Assembly (NCBI RefSeq): GCF_000974365.1
Contig: NZ_BAZW01000029.1
Coordinates: 1-49,900 of the forward strand
Origin: Geofilum rubicundum JCM 15548
Lineage (GTDB): Bacteria > Bacteroidota > Bacteroidia > Bacteroidales > Marinilabiliaceae
Length of the DNA: 49,900 bases
Reading direction: 5' to 3'
Of this stretch, positions 42,018 to 49,900 are shown piece after piece. The notes beneath the pieces are model-generated. The model saw only the letters and a list, made by a program, of their open reading frames with translations. It ran no database searches and had not been told where the DNA came from. Each line of letters starts with the position of its first letter. Within the stretch, counting starts at the first letter, position 1. A program made the position numbers and the translations under genes.

Positions 42018-43562
42018 ATGAAAAAAGGTTTAGGTTTGATGACCGGTCTGTTTATACTGCTTGGTGTAGCAGTAAACGGACAGGAAAACAGCATGAAACT
42101 TGATTTTGCTGAGGCCAATCAGGTAATTAATAAAAACATCTACGGACAGTTTGCCGAACATTTAGGTCGTTGTATCTATGACGGTATCTGGGTGGGTCCG
42201 GATTCTGACATGGCCAATGTCAACGGTTACCGGCAAGATGTTCTGGAGGCCTTAAAGGAGTTGCAGATTCCCGTATTGCGGTGGCCCGGTGGGTGTTTTG
42301 CCGATACTTACCACTGGAAAGATGGTGTAGGGCCGGTTCAGGATCGTCCCAATATTGAAAATGTGTTTTGGGGCGGCGTTATTGAGGACAATAGTTTTGG
42401 AACCCATGAATTTTTGAATTTGTGTGAGATCATTGGGGCGGATCCCTATATTTCGGCCAACGTGGGCAGCGGAACGGTGAAGGAGATGGTGGAGTGGATT
42501 GAATATATGACGGCCGACAGTGATGTGCCCATGGCCAATTGGCGGCGTGAAAATGGCCGTGAGAAACCCTGGGATGTTAAATTTTTGGGTATTGGTAATG
42601 AAAGTTGGGGCTGCGGTGGTGATATGACGCCTGAATATTATTCGGACCTTTTGCGTCAGTATTCCTTGTATGCCCGTCAGTACGGCAAGGGGAAATTTGA
42701 ACGTGTGGGTTGTGGTGCCAATGGGGATGACTACCGGTGGACCGATGTGCTGATGAAAAACGCCGGTCGCAACATGGATGCCTTATCCGTTCACTATTAT
42801 ACCATTGCCACTGGTAATTGGGGCTCAAAATCTGCCGCTACCGGCTTTGATGAGGGCTTGTATATCAAAGGCCTGAAGCAGGGTTTGCGCATGGATGAGA
42901 TCATTACCAAGCATTCAGAGATGATGGATAAGTACGATCCGGAGAAAAGAGTGGGTATGTTGGTGGATGAGTGGGGCATTTGGACGGATGCTGAGCCGGG
43001 CACCAATCCGGGCTTTTTGTATCAGCAGAACTCCATGCGGGATGCTTTAATTGCTGCCACCACCTTCGATATTTTTCATAAGCATGCCGACCGGGTGCAA
43101 ATGGCCAACATTGCTCAGGTGGTGAATGTTTTGCAAGCGATGATTCTTACCGAGGAAGATAAAATGATTCTGACGCCGACGTATCATGTGTTCAGAATGT
43201 ATGCCGGTCACCAGGACGCCGTTAGCATTCCTGTGGAATTGTCATCTGAAAACTACAGTTTTGGTACGGATGTCATTCCTGCCATTTCAGGCACTGCCTC
43301 ACAGAAGGATGGTAAAGTGAATGTGAATCTAAGCAATACGAATCCGCATAAATCCATCAAAGTAACGGTGGATTTAAGCAGTGGAGAGGTCAAAAAGGTG
43401 AACAATGGTACCGTGCTTACCGCACCTGAATTCAATTCAGTGAATACTTTTGATGATGCCGATGTGGTGAGCCCAAAAGACTTTTCTCAATACAAATTTT
43501 CCAAGAATGTTTTGGAAGTGACCATGCCTCCCTTGTCGGTGGTGGCTTTGGAGTTGGAATAA
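42018..43562 (+). CDS. GH51 alpha-L-arabinofuranosidase, secreted
   Basis: A 514-aa glycosidase with a signal peptide (GLMTGLFILLGVAVNGQ). The (beta/alpha)8 barrel contains NIYGQFAEHLGRCIYDGIW, LRWPGGCFADTYHWKDG, the acid/base glutamate E195 in GIGNESWGCGG, and the nucleophile E318 in VDEWGIWTD. A C-terminal beta-sandwich follows. It removes terminal arabinofuranosyl residues from arabinan or arabinoxylan. The ATG at 42018 gives a proper signal peptide; the 45 extra residues of the longer reading do not resemble the family. The product is probably periplasmic, feeding the pentose genes upstream. Confidence 0.94.
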   Translation: MKKGLGLMTGLFILLGVAVNGQENSMKLDFAEANQVINKNIYGQFAEHLGRCIYDGIWVGPDSDMANVNGYRQDVLEALKELQIPVLRWPGGCFADTYHWKDGVGPVQDRPNIENVFWGGVIEDNSFGTHEFLNLCEIIGADPYISANVGSGTVKEMVEWIEYMTADSDVPMANWRRENGREKPWDVKFLGIGNESWGCGGDMTPEYYSDLLRQYSLYARQYGKGKFERVGCGANGDDYRWTDVLMKNAGRNMDALSVHYYTIATGNWGSKSAATGFDEGLYIKGLKQGLRMDEIITKHSEMMDKYDPEKRVGMLVDEWGIWTDAEPGTNPGFLYQQNSMRDALIAATTFDIFHKHADRVQMANIAQVVNVLQAMILTEEDKMILTPTYHVFRMYAGHQDAVSIPVELSSENYSFGTDVIPAISGTASQKDGKVNVNLSNTNPHKSIKVTVDLSSGEVKKVNNGTVLTAPEFNSVNTFDDADVVSPKDFSQYKFSKNVLEVTMPPLSVVALELE

Positions 43563-43584
43563 AGGTTAACAGATCCCCAAATAT

Positions 43585-43612
43585 AAAAAAAGCCGGCATT
43601 GCCGGCTTTTTT
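43585..43612 (+). terminator. Intrinsic terminator after the GH51 gene
   Basis: GCCGGC-ATT-GCCGGC with a flanking A-run before and T-run after (43607-43612) forms a compact bidirectional terminator. Confidence 0.9.
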
Positions 43613-43636
43613 GTTCCCCTTTTCCCATATTCTGGT

Positions 43637-43644
43637 TACTTTTG
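43637..43644 (+). promoter_or_regulatory. Predicted -7 element for the glutathione operon
   Basis: TACTTTTG matches TAnnTTTG. It overlaps the longest reading of the next gene (start at 43642), which is thereby ruled out in favour of 43702 or 43711. Confidence 0.5.
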
Positions 43645-43701
43645 CAGGAAGCGGGAACAAATACCCTGCCTGGCTCGTTTTACTTCCGATTATATAAGAA
43701 A

Positions 43702-44718
43702 ATGATTCATATGCCACAGCCATCTTTTAGTTATACCCCATTAAAAGGGTATGAAAATTTTGAGGCCACCACACAAATCATCATCGCAGAAATTTTGAGG
43801 CGTGATTTGCCTTTTGAGGTGATTGATGCGGACAATAATCTCCTGGTTGTTACATGGAACAATCGGGAATACATCATACATGAAGGGACCATATCCGATG
43901 GTAATAGTCTGATTGCTTTTTGGATTTCCAATGATAAATGGATGACCAAGCAATTTCTGGAGCGGAAAGGGGTTCATTATGCCAAAGGGCTGATTTTGCA
44001 AAAAGCGGAAGCAAGGGATTTTTCCCGGATGCCCGATTATCCCCTGGTGGTGAAACCTGCCAATACCGACCACGGTATTGGCGTGAGTACGGCCATTGTC
44101 AACCAGGATCAGCTTCACACGGCCATTGAAAGGGCTTTTCTTTACGCGGACAAAGTCATTGTGGAAGAGTACTATCCCGGAAAGGAGTTCCGCTTTTTGG
44201 TCATTGACGGGCATGTGCGGGCCATCGCTTTTCGTGAACCGGCCAATGTGATTGGTGACAGTGTATCGACGGTGCAGCAATTGATCGAGGAAAAAAATGT
44301 GGGGCGCGGAGACGACTACCGTTATCCCTTACTGAAAATAAGGGTGGATGAAGAAGTCCAGCGGCATTTGCAGGCACAATCATTGACCATCGATTCAATT
44401 ATTCCAAAGGGCAAAAAGGTCTATTTGCGCAAAAACTCCAATTTGAGTACCGGGGGCGACAGCATAGATGTCACCGATGCCATGCCGGACTTTTACAAGG
44501 AGGTGGCTGTGAAGGCTGCCGGAGCAGCCGGGTTAAGAATTGCCGGGGTGGATATCATTATCAATGATCTGGAAGCCACGCCTTCTCCTGTTCATTATAT
44601 CGTGGTTGAGCTAAATGCGCCGGCCATGTTGTCCATGCACAATTATCCCTATATTGGAGAAAACCGACATGTGGAGAAATATGTGCTGGACTGTATTCTC
44701 AGCGCTCCAAAAAACTGA
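43702..44718 (+). CDS. ATP-grasp ligase similar to the glutathione synthetase half of GshF
   Basis: A protein of 338 aa (or 335 from the ATG at 43711) with an ATP-grasp fold. Visible are WISNDKWMTKQFLERKGVHY, PLVVKPANTDHGIGVST (nucleotide-binding lysine and flexible loop), VIVEEYYPGKEFRFLVIDGH, and GLRIAGVDIIIND with VELNAPAMLSMHNYPY (metal-binding residues). This pattern matches the C-terminal half of bifunctional GshF, which joins gamma-glutamylcysteine to glycine. No glutamate-cysteine ligase half is attached; that activity comes from the next gene, 44 bp downstream. Cyanophycin synthetase is a more distant relative, but context favours glutathione. Confidence 0.8.
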   Translation: MIHMPQPSFSYTPLKGYENFEATTQIIIAEILRRDLPFEVIDADNNLLVVTWNNREYIIHEGTISDGNSLIAFWISNDKWMTKQFLERKGVHYAKGLILQKAEARDFSRMPDYPLVVKPANTDHGIGVSTAIVNQDQLHTAIERAFLYADKVIVEEYYPGKEFRFLVIDGHVRAIAFREPANVIGDSVSTVQQLIEEKNVGRGDDYRYPLLKIRVDEEVQRHLQAQSLTIDSIIPKGKKVYLRKNSNLSTGGDSIDVTDAMPDFYKEVAVKAAGAAGLRIAGVDIIINDLEATPSPVHYIVVELNAPAMLSMHNYPYIGENRHVEKYVLDCILSAPKN

Positions 44719-44762
44719 GTGCTCAAGCCATCCTATTTCCATACTTATTAGAATCTACTTTA

Positions 44763-46100
44763 ATGAATAATACCGATACATCGGCAGAGGTAACAGATAA
44801 ATCACAGTTGACAGATTGGTTTCGCCTGGGCATTAAACCCAAAGCGGAGTGGGGTATCGGCACTGAGCATGAGCAGTTTTTGTACAACAGAAAAGATTTC
44901 AGTCGTTTGGCTTATATGGGCCAACCGGGGATTCAAAACGTGCTGTCGCAAATGCAAAGGGACGGATGGGCCTCCATGACGGAAGAGGGCCATCTCATTG
45001 CACTGGCCAAAGACGGGGCCACCATAACGCTGGAACCGGGCGGACAGTTTGAGCTTTCAGGTGCCAATCACCGGACGGTGCACCAGACTTATGACGAAAC
45101 GCGCCAGCATTTTGAAGTGTTGGAAAGATTGGGCCAGGAGCTGGGTTTTTACAATCTGCCCATGGGCTTTGATCCTTTCTGGTCACGTGAAAAAATGCCC
45201 TGGATGCCTAAGGAGCGCTACCGCTTTATGAAATCCTGGATGCCCGGCAAGGGGGATTTGGGACTGGATATGATGTCGCGCACCGCCTCTATTCAGGTGA
45301 ATGTGGATTACAGCTCAGAAGCCGATATGGTGCAAAAAATGCAGGTGGCACAGGCTTTTCAACCGGTAGTGATGGCCTTGTTCGCCAATTCGCCTTTTTC
45401 GGAGGGGCAAGCCAATGGCTATTTGACCTACCGCTCGCATGTCTGGGACCACACCGATAACGATCGCTGCGGGTTTTTGCCCTTTGTCTTTGATAAAAGT
45501 TTTGGTTTTGAGCGGTGGACGGAGTTTCTGTTGGACGTGCCCATGTATTTTATCCATCGTCAGGGGCAATACCATTCTGCAGATGGCATGACTTTCAGGG
45601 AATTCATGAAAGGGCAGCACCGTTTTAAACCGACGATGGGCGACTGGGAAGTGCATGTTTCGACGGTGTTTCCGGATATCCGGCTAAAGAAGTTTATTGA
45701 ATTACGGGGGGCCGATGCTGGTTCGGCCCACATGATAGCTGCTCTGGCGGCCTTTTGGACCGGGCTTTTATACCATGCGGACAGTCTGGCAGCCGCCCAT
45801 TCACTGGGTATGGAACTGGGCATGGAAACCCTCTGCGGGTTAAGAGCGGAAGTCCCCAAAATGGGCCTGAAGGCTTGTTACAAATCTTCTAATTTGTTGG
45901 ATGTGGCCCGGGAACTGTTGCAGCTGTCCGATCAAGGTTTGGCGCACCGGGCAAGGGAAATGGGGATGGATTCTGAACAGAAATATTTACAACCCTTGGA
46001 AGAAATTTTGTCTTCGGGACAAACGAGGGCGGACCGCTTGCTGGAGCTTTACCATGGTAGGTGGGGCGGGAGAGTGGATGGGAAGGGGTTGATTGGGTAG
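44763..46100 (+). CDS. gshA: Glutamate-cysteine ligase, plant/proteobacterial type
   Basis: A 445-aa GCS2-family enzyme that joins glutamate and cysteine, the first step of glutathione synthesis. Features are GIGTEHEQFLY, ITLEPGGQFELSGANHRTVH, MSRTASIQVNVDYSSEADMV, FIELRGADAGSAHMIAALAA and FWTGLLYH. These match the alphaproteobacterial/plant class rather than E. coli GshA. With the preceding ATP-grasp ligase it gives a complete two-step pathway. The last residues (about DGKGLIG) and the TAG stop lie in the first copy of a G-rich repeat, so the repeat seems to have captured the 3' end. Confidence 0.9.
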   Translation: MNNTDTSAEVTDKSQLTDWFRLGIKPKAEWGIGTEHEQFLYNRKDFSRLAYMGQPGIQNVLSQMQRDGWASMTEEGHLIALAKDGATITLEPGGQFELSGANHRTVHQTYDETRQHFEVLERLGQELGFYNLPMGFDPFWSREKMPWMPKERYRFMKSWMPGKGDLGLDMMSRTASIQVNVDYSSEADMVQKMQVAQAFQPVVMALFANSPFSEGQANGYLTYRSHVWDHTDNDRCGFLPFVFDKSFGFERWTEFLLDVPMYFIHRQGQYHSADGMTFREFMKGQHRFKPTMGDWEVHVSTVFPDIRLKKFIELRGADAGSAHMIAALAAFWTGLLYHADSLAAAHSLGMELGMETLCGLRAEVPKMGLKACYKSSNLLDVARELLQLSDQGLAHRAREMGMDSEQKYLQPLEEILSSGQTRADRLLELYHGRWGGRVDGKGLIG

Positions 46101-46218
46101 GAAGGGATGATTGGGTTGATGGGGTAGGAAGGGGAGAAAGGTATTTAGGTTGATAGGTAGGAAGGGATGATTGGGTTGATGGGGTAGGAAGGGGAGAAAG
46201 GTATTTAGGTTGATAGGT
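46096..46218. repeat. Tandem duplication, 60-bp period, two 63-bp copies
   Basis: Bases 46096-46158 are identical to 46156-46218. The unit is made of GGGTTGATGGGGTAGGAAGG plus GTATTTAGGTTGATAGGT. The stop codon of the glutamate-cysteine ligase is inside the first copy. Confidence 0.9.
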
Positions 46219-46320
46219 TATTAGGTCATTAGGTTATTAGGTTGATAGGTAGGTAGGGTTGATGGGGTTGGTGGGGTAGGAAGGGGAGATGGGGTTGATA
46301 GGGTAGGTTGGGTTAAGTGT
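46219..46320. repeat. Degenerate TTAGGT / G-run repeat tract
   Basis: The tract continues the duplication with TTATTAGGTCATTAGGTTAT and then GATGGGGTTGGTGGGGTAGG-type runs. It is strongly G/T biased on the plus strand and could form G-quadruplexes. There is no ORF. Confidence 0.75.
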
Positions 46321-46345
46321 CAAAATTTTGAAATAAAGAGATGGG

Positions 46346-48097
46346 ATGTTGGCTAAATTAAAGTTTTTACTTTATTACACACACCGTTTTAGATGGTGGT
46401 ACGCGGGGGGCGTTGTTTTTTTGGCGTTGACGATTTGGGCGTCGGTGACGATACCGGAATACATTCAAAAAAGTATTGATATTATTGCGCAGGGGCGTGC
46501 AGGTAACGAGGATCAGTTTTATCAATATGTGGCGATTATTCTGGGACTGGCTCTGGTGCTGATAATCGTGCGTACCTTTTCGCGCATTCTGTTTTTTGTA
46601 CCGGGACGGCTCATTGAGCGTAAATTGAAGGGGGAGATGTTTCAGAAGTTGTCTTCTTTTGGGAAAGACTATTACGATGACAACAGTGCCGGCTCTATCA
46701 TATCGCGCATCAACAACGATATTAACGGAGTGCGCATGATTACCGGATTCGGACTTCTTCAAATTGGGAACATTTTGTTTTCCTTGTCGGTTACCCCATA
46801 TAAAATGTGGGCGATGTCGCCCACATTAACACTTTATTGCATGGTGCCCCTGGTGGTGATTTTCATCATTGTGCGCACCGGCATGGTGGTCATGGTCAAA
46901 AACACCCACCTGCGCATGGATGCCCTGCAACGTTTATCAGGCAAAACCGTTTCCTTTTTATCCGGAAACGGCGTCATCAAAAGCTACAACATTCATAAGT
47001 GGGCCGAGAATCAGGTGGAGAAAGAAAACGTTTCGCTGTTTGATTATACCCTGAAAATTTCATGGATACGCTCTTTTGTCATGCCCCTCCTGGGAAGTAT
47101 GGAGCAAATTCTGAAAATTGTGGTCCTGTTTGTGGGCGGCCTTTATGTGATCAACGGTGAGTTTACCATTGGTGAGTTGACCGAGTACATCGCCTATGCG
47201 GCTTTGCTCACCCATCCGATAATGGGACTGGGCTGGGTGCTGACCGTCTTTCAACAGGGCTTTGTGGGCATCAGCAGTATTCAAACCATTATGGACCGTA
47301 AGGGGGTCGATGATTTGAAGCCAGGCCTCCCGACAGAGGAAAAGTCCCGCCTGGTCCATCAGGGCGTTTCTGTCAAAAACCTGAATTTCACTTATCACAA
47401 TGGTGAAGGACCCGCTTTGAAGCATATTTCTTTCGACATAAGGCCCGGTCAGGTCATTGGCATCACTGGTCGCTTAGGCTCCGGCAAAACCACCCTCATC
47501 AATTGTCTCAATGGCTACCTGAAAGTGCCACCAGGCACATTGTATTTTGGCCAGAAGGATGCCTCTGAATTACGTGGACATGATATACGATCGGCCGTCC
47601 GGACAGTGAGTCAGGATGTCTTCCTTTTTTCAGACACGGTGGAGAACAACATCGCCTTTGGTGCGGGACTCAATCTTGAGGAGGAGCATCTGCAGAATGT
47701 GGTCTATCGCAGTGCACTGGCCGACGAGTTGGGACGCTTTCCGAAAAAGGAAAAAACCATGGTGGGTGAAAAAGGCATCATGCTGTCGGGTGGACAAAAA
47801 CAACGTATCAGTCTGGCCCGCGCCCTCTACGCCCCTGGCCAGTTGTTGATTTTGGATGATGTGTTTTCAGCGGTTGACAGTGACACCGAACGCTTCCTGA
47901 TCCGGCAGTTGTTTGAGAACAAAGTCGCGAGTAGTCTGCTCATCATTTCTAACCGCATGAGTGTGTTGGAAAGAACTGATTTTACCATTGTTTTGGAAGA
48001 AGGTCAAATGGTGGCCAAAGGCACGCATGAGGAATTGTTGCGCGACTCAGAATTTTACCGCGAAACATGGCAGGTACAGGAAGGAGGCCGCAAATGA
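46346..48097 (+). CDS. ABC exporter half-transporter with degenerate Walker B (MdlA-like)
   Basis: A 583-aa protein with six membrane helices (about 15-310) fused to an ATPase domain. Motifs are Walker A GRLGSGKTTL, Q-loop VSQDVFLFSDTVENNIAFG, complete signature LSGGQKQRISLARALY, and Walker B LLILDDVFSAVDS. The catalytic glutamate after Walker B is aspartate (DD rather than DE), typical of the non-hydrolysing or weakly hydrolysing half of heterodimeric exporters. It overlaps the next half by ATGA. The pair probably exports a lipid, peptide or drug; the substrate is unknown. Confidence 0.92.
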   Translation: MLAKLKFLLYYTHRFRWWYAGGVVFLALTIWASVTIPEYIQKSIDIIAQGRAGNEDQFYQYVAIILGLALVLIIVRTFSRILFFVPGRLIERKLKGEMFQKLSSFGKDYYDDNSAGSIISRINNDINGVRMITGFGLLQIGNILFSLSVTPYKMWAMSPTLTLYCMVPLVVIFIIVRTGMVVMVKNTHLRMDALQRLSGKTVSFLSGNGVIKSYNIHKWAENQVEKENVSLFDYTLKISWIRSFVMPLLGSMEQILKIVVLFVGGLYVINGEFTIGELTEYIAYAALLTHPIMGLGWVLTVFQQGFVGISSIQTIMDRKGVDDLKPGLPTEEKSRLVHQGVSVKNLNFTYHNGEGPALKHISFDIRPGQVIGITGRLGSGKTTLINCLNGYLKVPPGTLYFGQKDASELRGHDIRSAVRTVSQDVFLFSDTVENNIAFGAGLNLEEEHLQNVVYRSALADELGRFPKKEKTMVGEKGIMLSGGQKQRISLARALYAPGQLLILDDVFSAVDSDTERFLIRQLFENKVASSLLIISNRMSVLERTDFTIVLEEGQMVAKGTHEELLRDSEFYRETWQVQEGGRK

Positions 48098-49865
48098 AGG
48101 TAGCTGGAATTAATAAGTTAGTGGGCGCCAACGATTGGTGGCTGATCAGAAAATTTGGTAAGTACTTTGTACCGCATAAAAAATGGATGATCATTAGTGT
48201 GGCTTCCATTCCCATTACAACGACGGCCGGCATTGCTTTTTTATGGCTGGTAGAGCGCATTATTGATGACTTTATTCTGCCGGGAGATGTTTCCGGATTG
48301 AAGCTCTATACCATTATGCTGGCTTCTGTCTTGTTGATTAATTTTTTGTTTGACGGGATTTATAGTTATGCTTTTTCGAAGGCCGGGGGACTGGCCATTG
48401 TGGATATGCGGCGTGATTTGTTTGGGAAAACGCTGCGTTTTCCCATGCGGTATTACGACAAGCATCCCATTGGCGTTACCCTTTCACGCTTGACGAGTGA
48501 TATGGAGAGCATTGCAGAATCCTTTGCCGCCGGTATCCTTGGTCTCCTGGCCGATACCATCAAAACACTGGCATTGGTGGGCTATTTGTTTTATCTCAAC
48601 GCCGGATTAACGCTGGTGCTCTTACTGGTTGTTCCTCTGATCGTTGTGGTCATGCGCTATTTGCGGAAGAAAATACGCAAAGCCTTTGATGAGTCCAGAA
48701 CCAGTCTGGCCAAATCAGCCGCCTACCTGCAAGAGACCATTTACGGCATGAAAACCATTCAGCTATATGCGGCTGAAGAGACGGCCTTTAAAAAATACGA
48801 TGCCCTGAATAAAACCTACAGTGACGCACAAAACCGTTCCAACGTTTATGATGCATCCCTGTATTCTATTGTGGAGGGCATTACCTCCATTGCCACTGCT
48901 TTGGTCATTTGGTATGGGGCTGTGCAAATATGGAATCTGAATTTTACCATAGGGGTGCTCATTGTTTTTGTCACCACCCTGGGGCGTTTGTTTATTCCGG
49001 TCCGACAGTTTGCCCAGCAGATTACCACCATACAAAGAGCTTTGTCGGCTCTGGAACATATCAGTGCCCTGTTTGGTCAGGAAGAGGAAGAACCGGCTCA
49101 TTGCGTGGAGCAAACCAACGTGGCACCAATTGCTTTGCAGGAGATTGTTTTTGATCATGTTTCTTTTAGCTATGGGGAAGGGGAGCCCGATGTATTGAAG
49201 GAAGTTTCCTTTACTTTGAAGAAGGGGGACCGTATTGCCCTGGTGGGCACTACGGGTTCGGGGAAATCGACCATTATCCGACTCCTCATCAAGGCCTACT
49301 CGGGCTACCGGGGTTCTATCACCATCAATGGGGAAGAGTTAAGGGATGTTCCCCTTCGTCGGGTTCGGCAAACGGTATCGGTGATGCAGCAGGATATTTA
49401 CCTTTTCAATGACACCATTGGCTTCAATATTGGTCTGGGACGCGAGGGTATTGGTCCCCGCGAAGTGGAAGAGGCGGCCCGTTTTGTGTATGCCGACCGC
49501 TTTGTGCAGCCTCTTCCCGGAAATATGATTTCGTGATTCAGGACAATGGTGATAATCTTTCCAAAGGTCAGGGCCAGCTCATTTCCTTTGCCCGGGCCAT
49601 TAGCGGCAATAAAGAGCTGATTATTCTGGATGAGGCTACCAGTGCGGTGGATTCCATTACGGAACAGTACATTCAGAAAGCCATTGAAAATATTTTCTCA
49701 ACCCGCACGGTGATTGCGGTGGCGCACCGACTGAGTACCATTAAGCATTCCGACCTGATTTTGGTGTTGGAGGAGGGCCGGATTATTGAGCGGGGCAACC
49801 ATGATTCGTTGATGCAGCAAGGTGGGAAGTATGCGCGGTTGGTGAGGGAGATGAGGAGGGAGTAG
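48094..49865 (+). CDS. ABC exporter half-transporter, catalytic half (1-base frameshift)
   Basis: The second half of the heterodimer should be 590 aa from the ATG at 48094 (ATGA overlap with the first). Six helices are followed by Walker A GTTGSGKSTI, Q-loop VMQQDIYLFNDTIGFNIGLG, signature LSKGQGQLISFARA, and Walker B LIILDEATSAVDS with the catalytic glutamate. The frame breaks at 49520-49524: GGAAATATG ends in a TGA soon after, while one extra A would read PGKYDFVIQDNGDNLSKGQG. The break falls just before the signature motif, so neither product alone would hydrolyse ATP. All surrounding sequence is conserved, so a sequencing error is the simplest cause. Confidence 0.87.
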
Positions 49866-49900
49866 TTGATAGGGTAGGAAGGGTTGATGGGGTAGGAAGG
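49866..49900. repeat. G-rich repeat tract after the ABC exporter (continues past window)
   Basis: It follows the stop codon directly. GGGTTGATGGGGTAGGAAGG at 49881-49900 is identical to 46113-46132 and 46173-46192. It is truncated by the window edge. Confidence 0.8.

Noticed and set aside
43741-44280. 179-codon minus-strand ORF inside the ATP-grasp gene
   Set aside because: It is opposite a conserved coding region and has no family features.
46096-46218. Regularly spaced repeats resembling a CRISPR array
   Set aside because: The two copies are directly tandem with a 60-bp period and no unique spacers; no cas genes are nearby.
4230-49865. Programmed ribosomal frameshifting as the cause of the four split genes
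   Set aside because: None of the four sites shows a clear slippery heptamer followed by a stem-loop, and these families do not use frameshifting. A missing base explains all four equally well.

Overview
The window reads as chromosomal DNA of a member of the Bacteroidota, most likely a facultatively anaerobic, saccharolytic relative of the Marinilabiliales/Bacteroidales. The reasons are the recurring TAnnTTTG promoter box, the near absence of Shine-Dalgarno sites, family markers (DUF3078 outer-membrane protein, PG0541 PII-like protein, DUF6922/AbiEii pair, LytS/LytTR two-component system), the carboxyspermidine polyamine route, and a Bacteroidota-style xylose locus. This assignment is inference from gene content; no database search was possible.

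Layout. 1-4.2 kb: a compact flavodoxin-FNR reductase, a DUF6922/AbiEii toxin-antitoxin pair whose toxin lacks its catalytic segment, and a RecQ helicase. 4.2-5.4 kb: carboxynorspermidine decarboxylase (nspC, frameshifted), which works with the carboxynorspermidine/carboxyspermidine dehydrogenase at 23.4-24.6 kb. 5.6-14.8 kb: a ten-gene minus-strand respiratory operon: HMA copper-binding lipoprotein, Tat-exported FeS protein, NrfD, membrane cytochrome c, DoxX-like protein, Sco, caa3-type oxidase subunits I, III, IV and II, and heme O synthase. No molybdopterin subunit is present, so the FeS/NrfD/cytochrome c set probably oxidises quinol and feeds the oxidase. 15.0-23.2 kb: a LytTR response regulator and LytS-type kinase diverge from a TolC/adaptor/RND efflux operon; the shared intergenic region carries a symmetric array of four TTATTGAA-type boxes spaced like LytTR sites.

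24.9-35.9 kb: an endonuclease/exonuclease/phosphatase-family protein, the yicC-gmk-nadD housekeeping operon, a three-domain fasciclin lipoprotein, a MerR/B12-binding regulator with the W-x9-EH hallmark of CarH-like photoreceptors, a MATE transporter, a DUF3078 barrel, a candidate small RNA, and a DEAD-box RNA helicase. 36.2-43.6 kb: pentose catabolism (GntR-type regulator, xylulokinase, xylose isomerase, sugar/H+ symporter, GH51 arabinofuranosidase), with strong terminators dividing transcription units. 43.7-46.1 kb: two-gene glutathione synthesis (GshF-type ATP-grasp ligase plus plant/proteobacterial-type glutamate-cysteine ligase). 46.3-49.9 kb: a heterodimeric ABC exporter, flanked on both sides by G-rich degenerate repeats that begin at the preceding stop codons.

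Four otherwise well-preserved genes (nspC, coxB, the LytS kinase, the second ABC half) each lack exactly one base in a short homopolymer. All four shifts have the same sense, which points to sequencing or assembly error more than to true pseudogenes. No rRNA, tRNA, CRISPR array, transposase or phage gene was seen.
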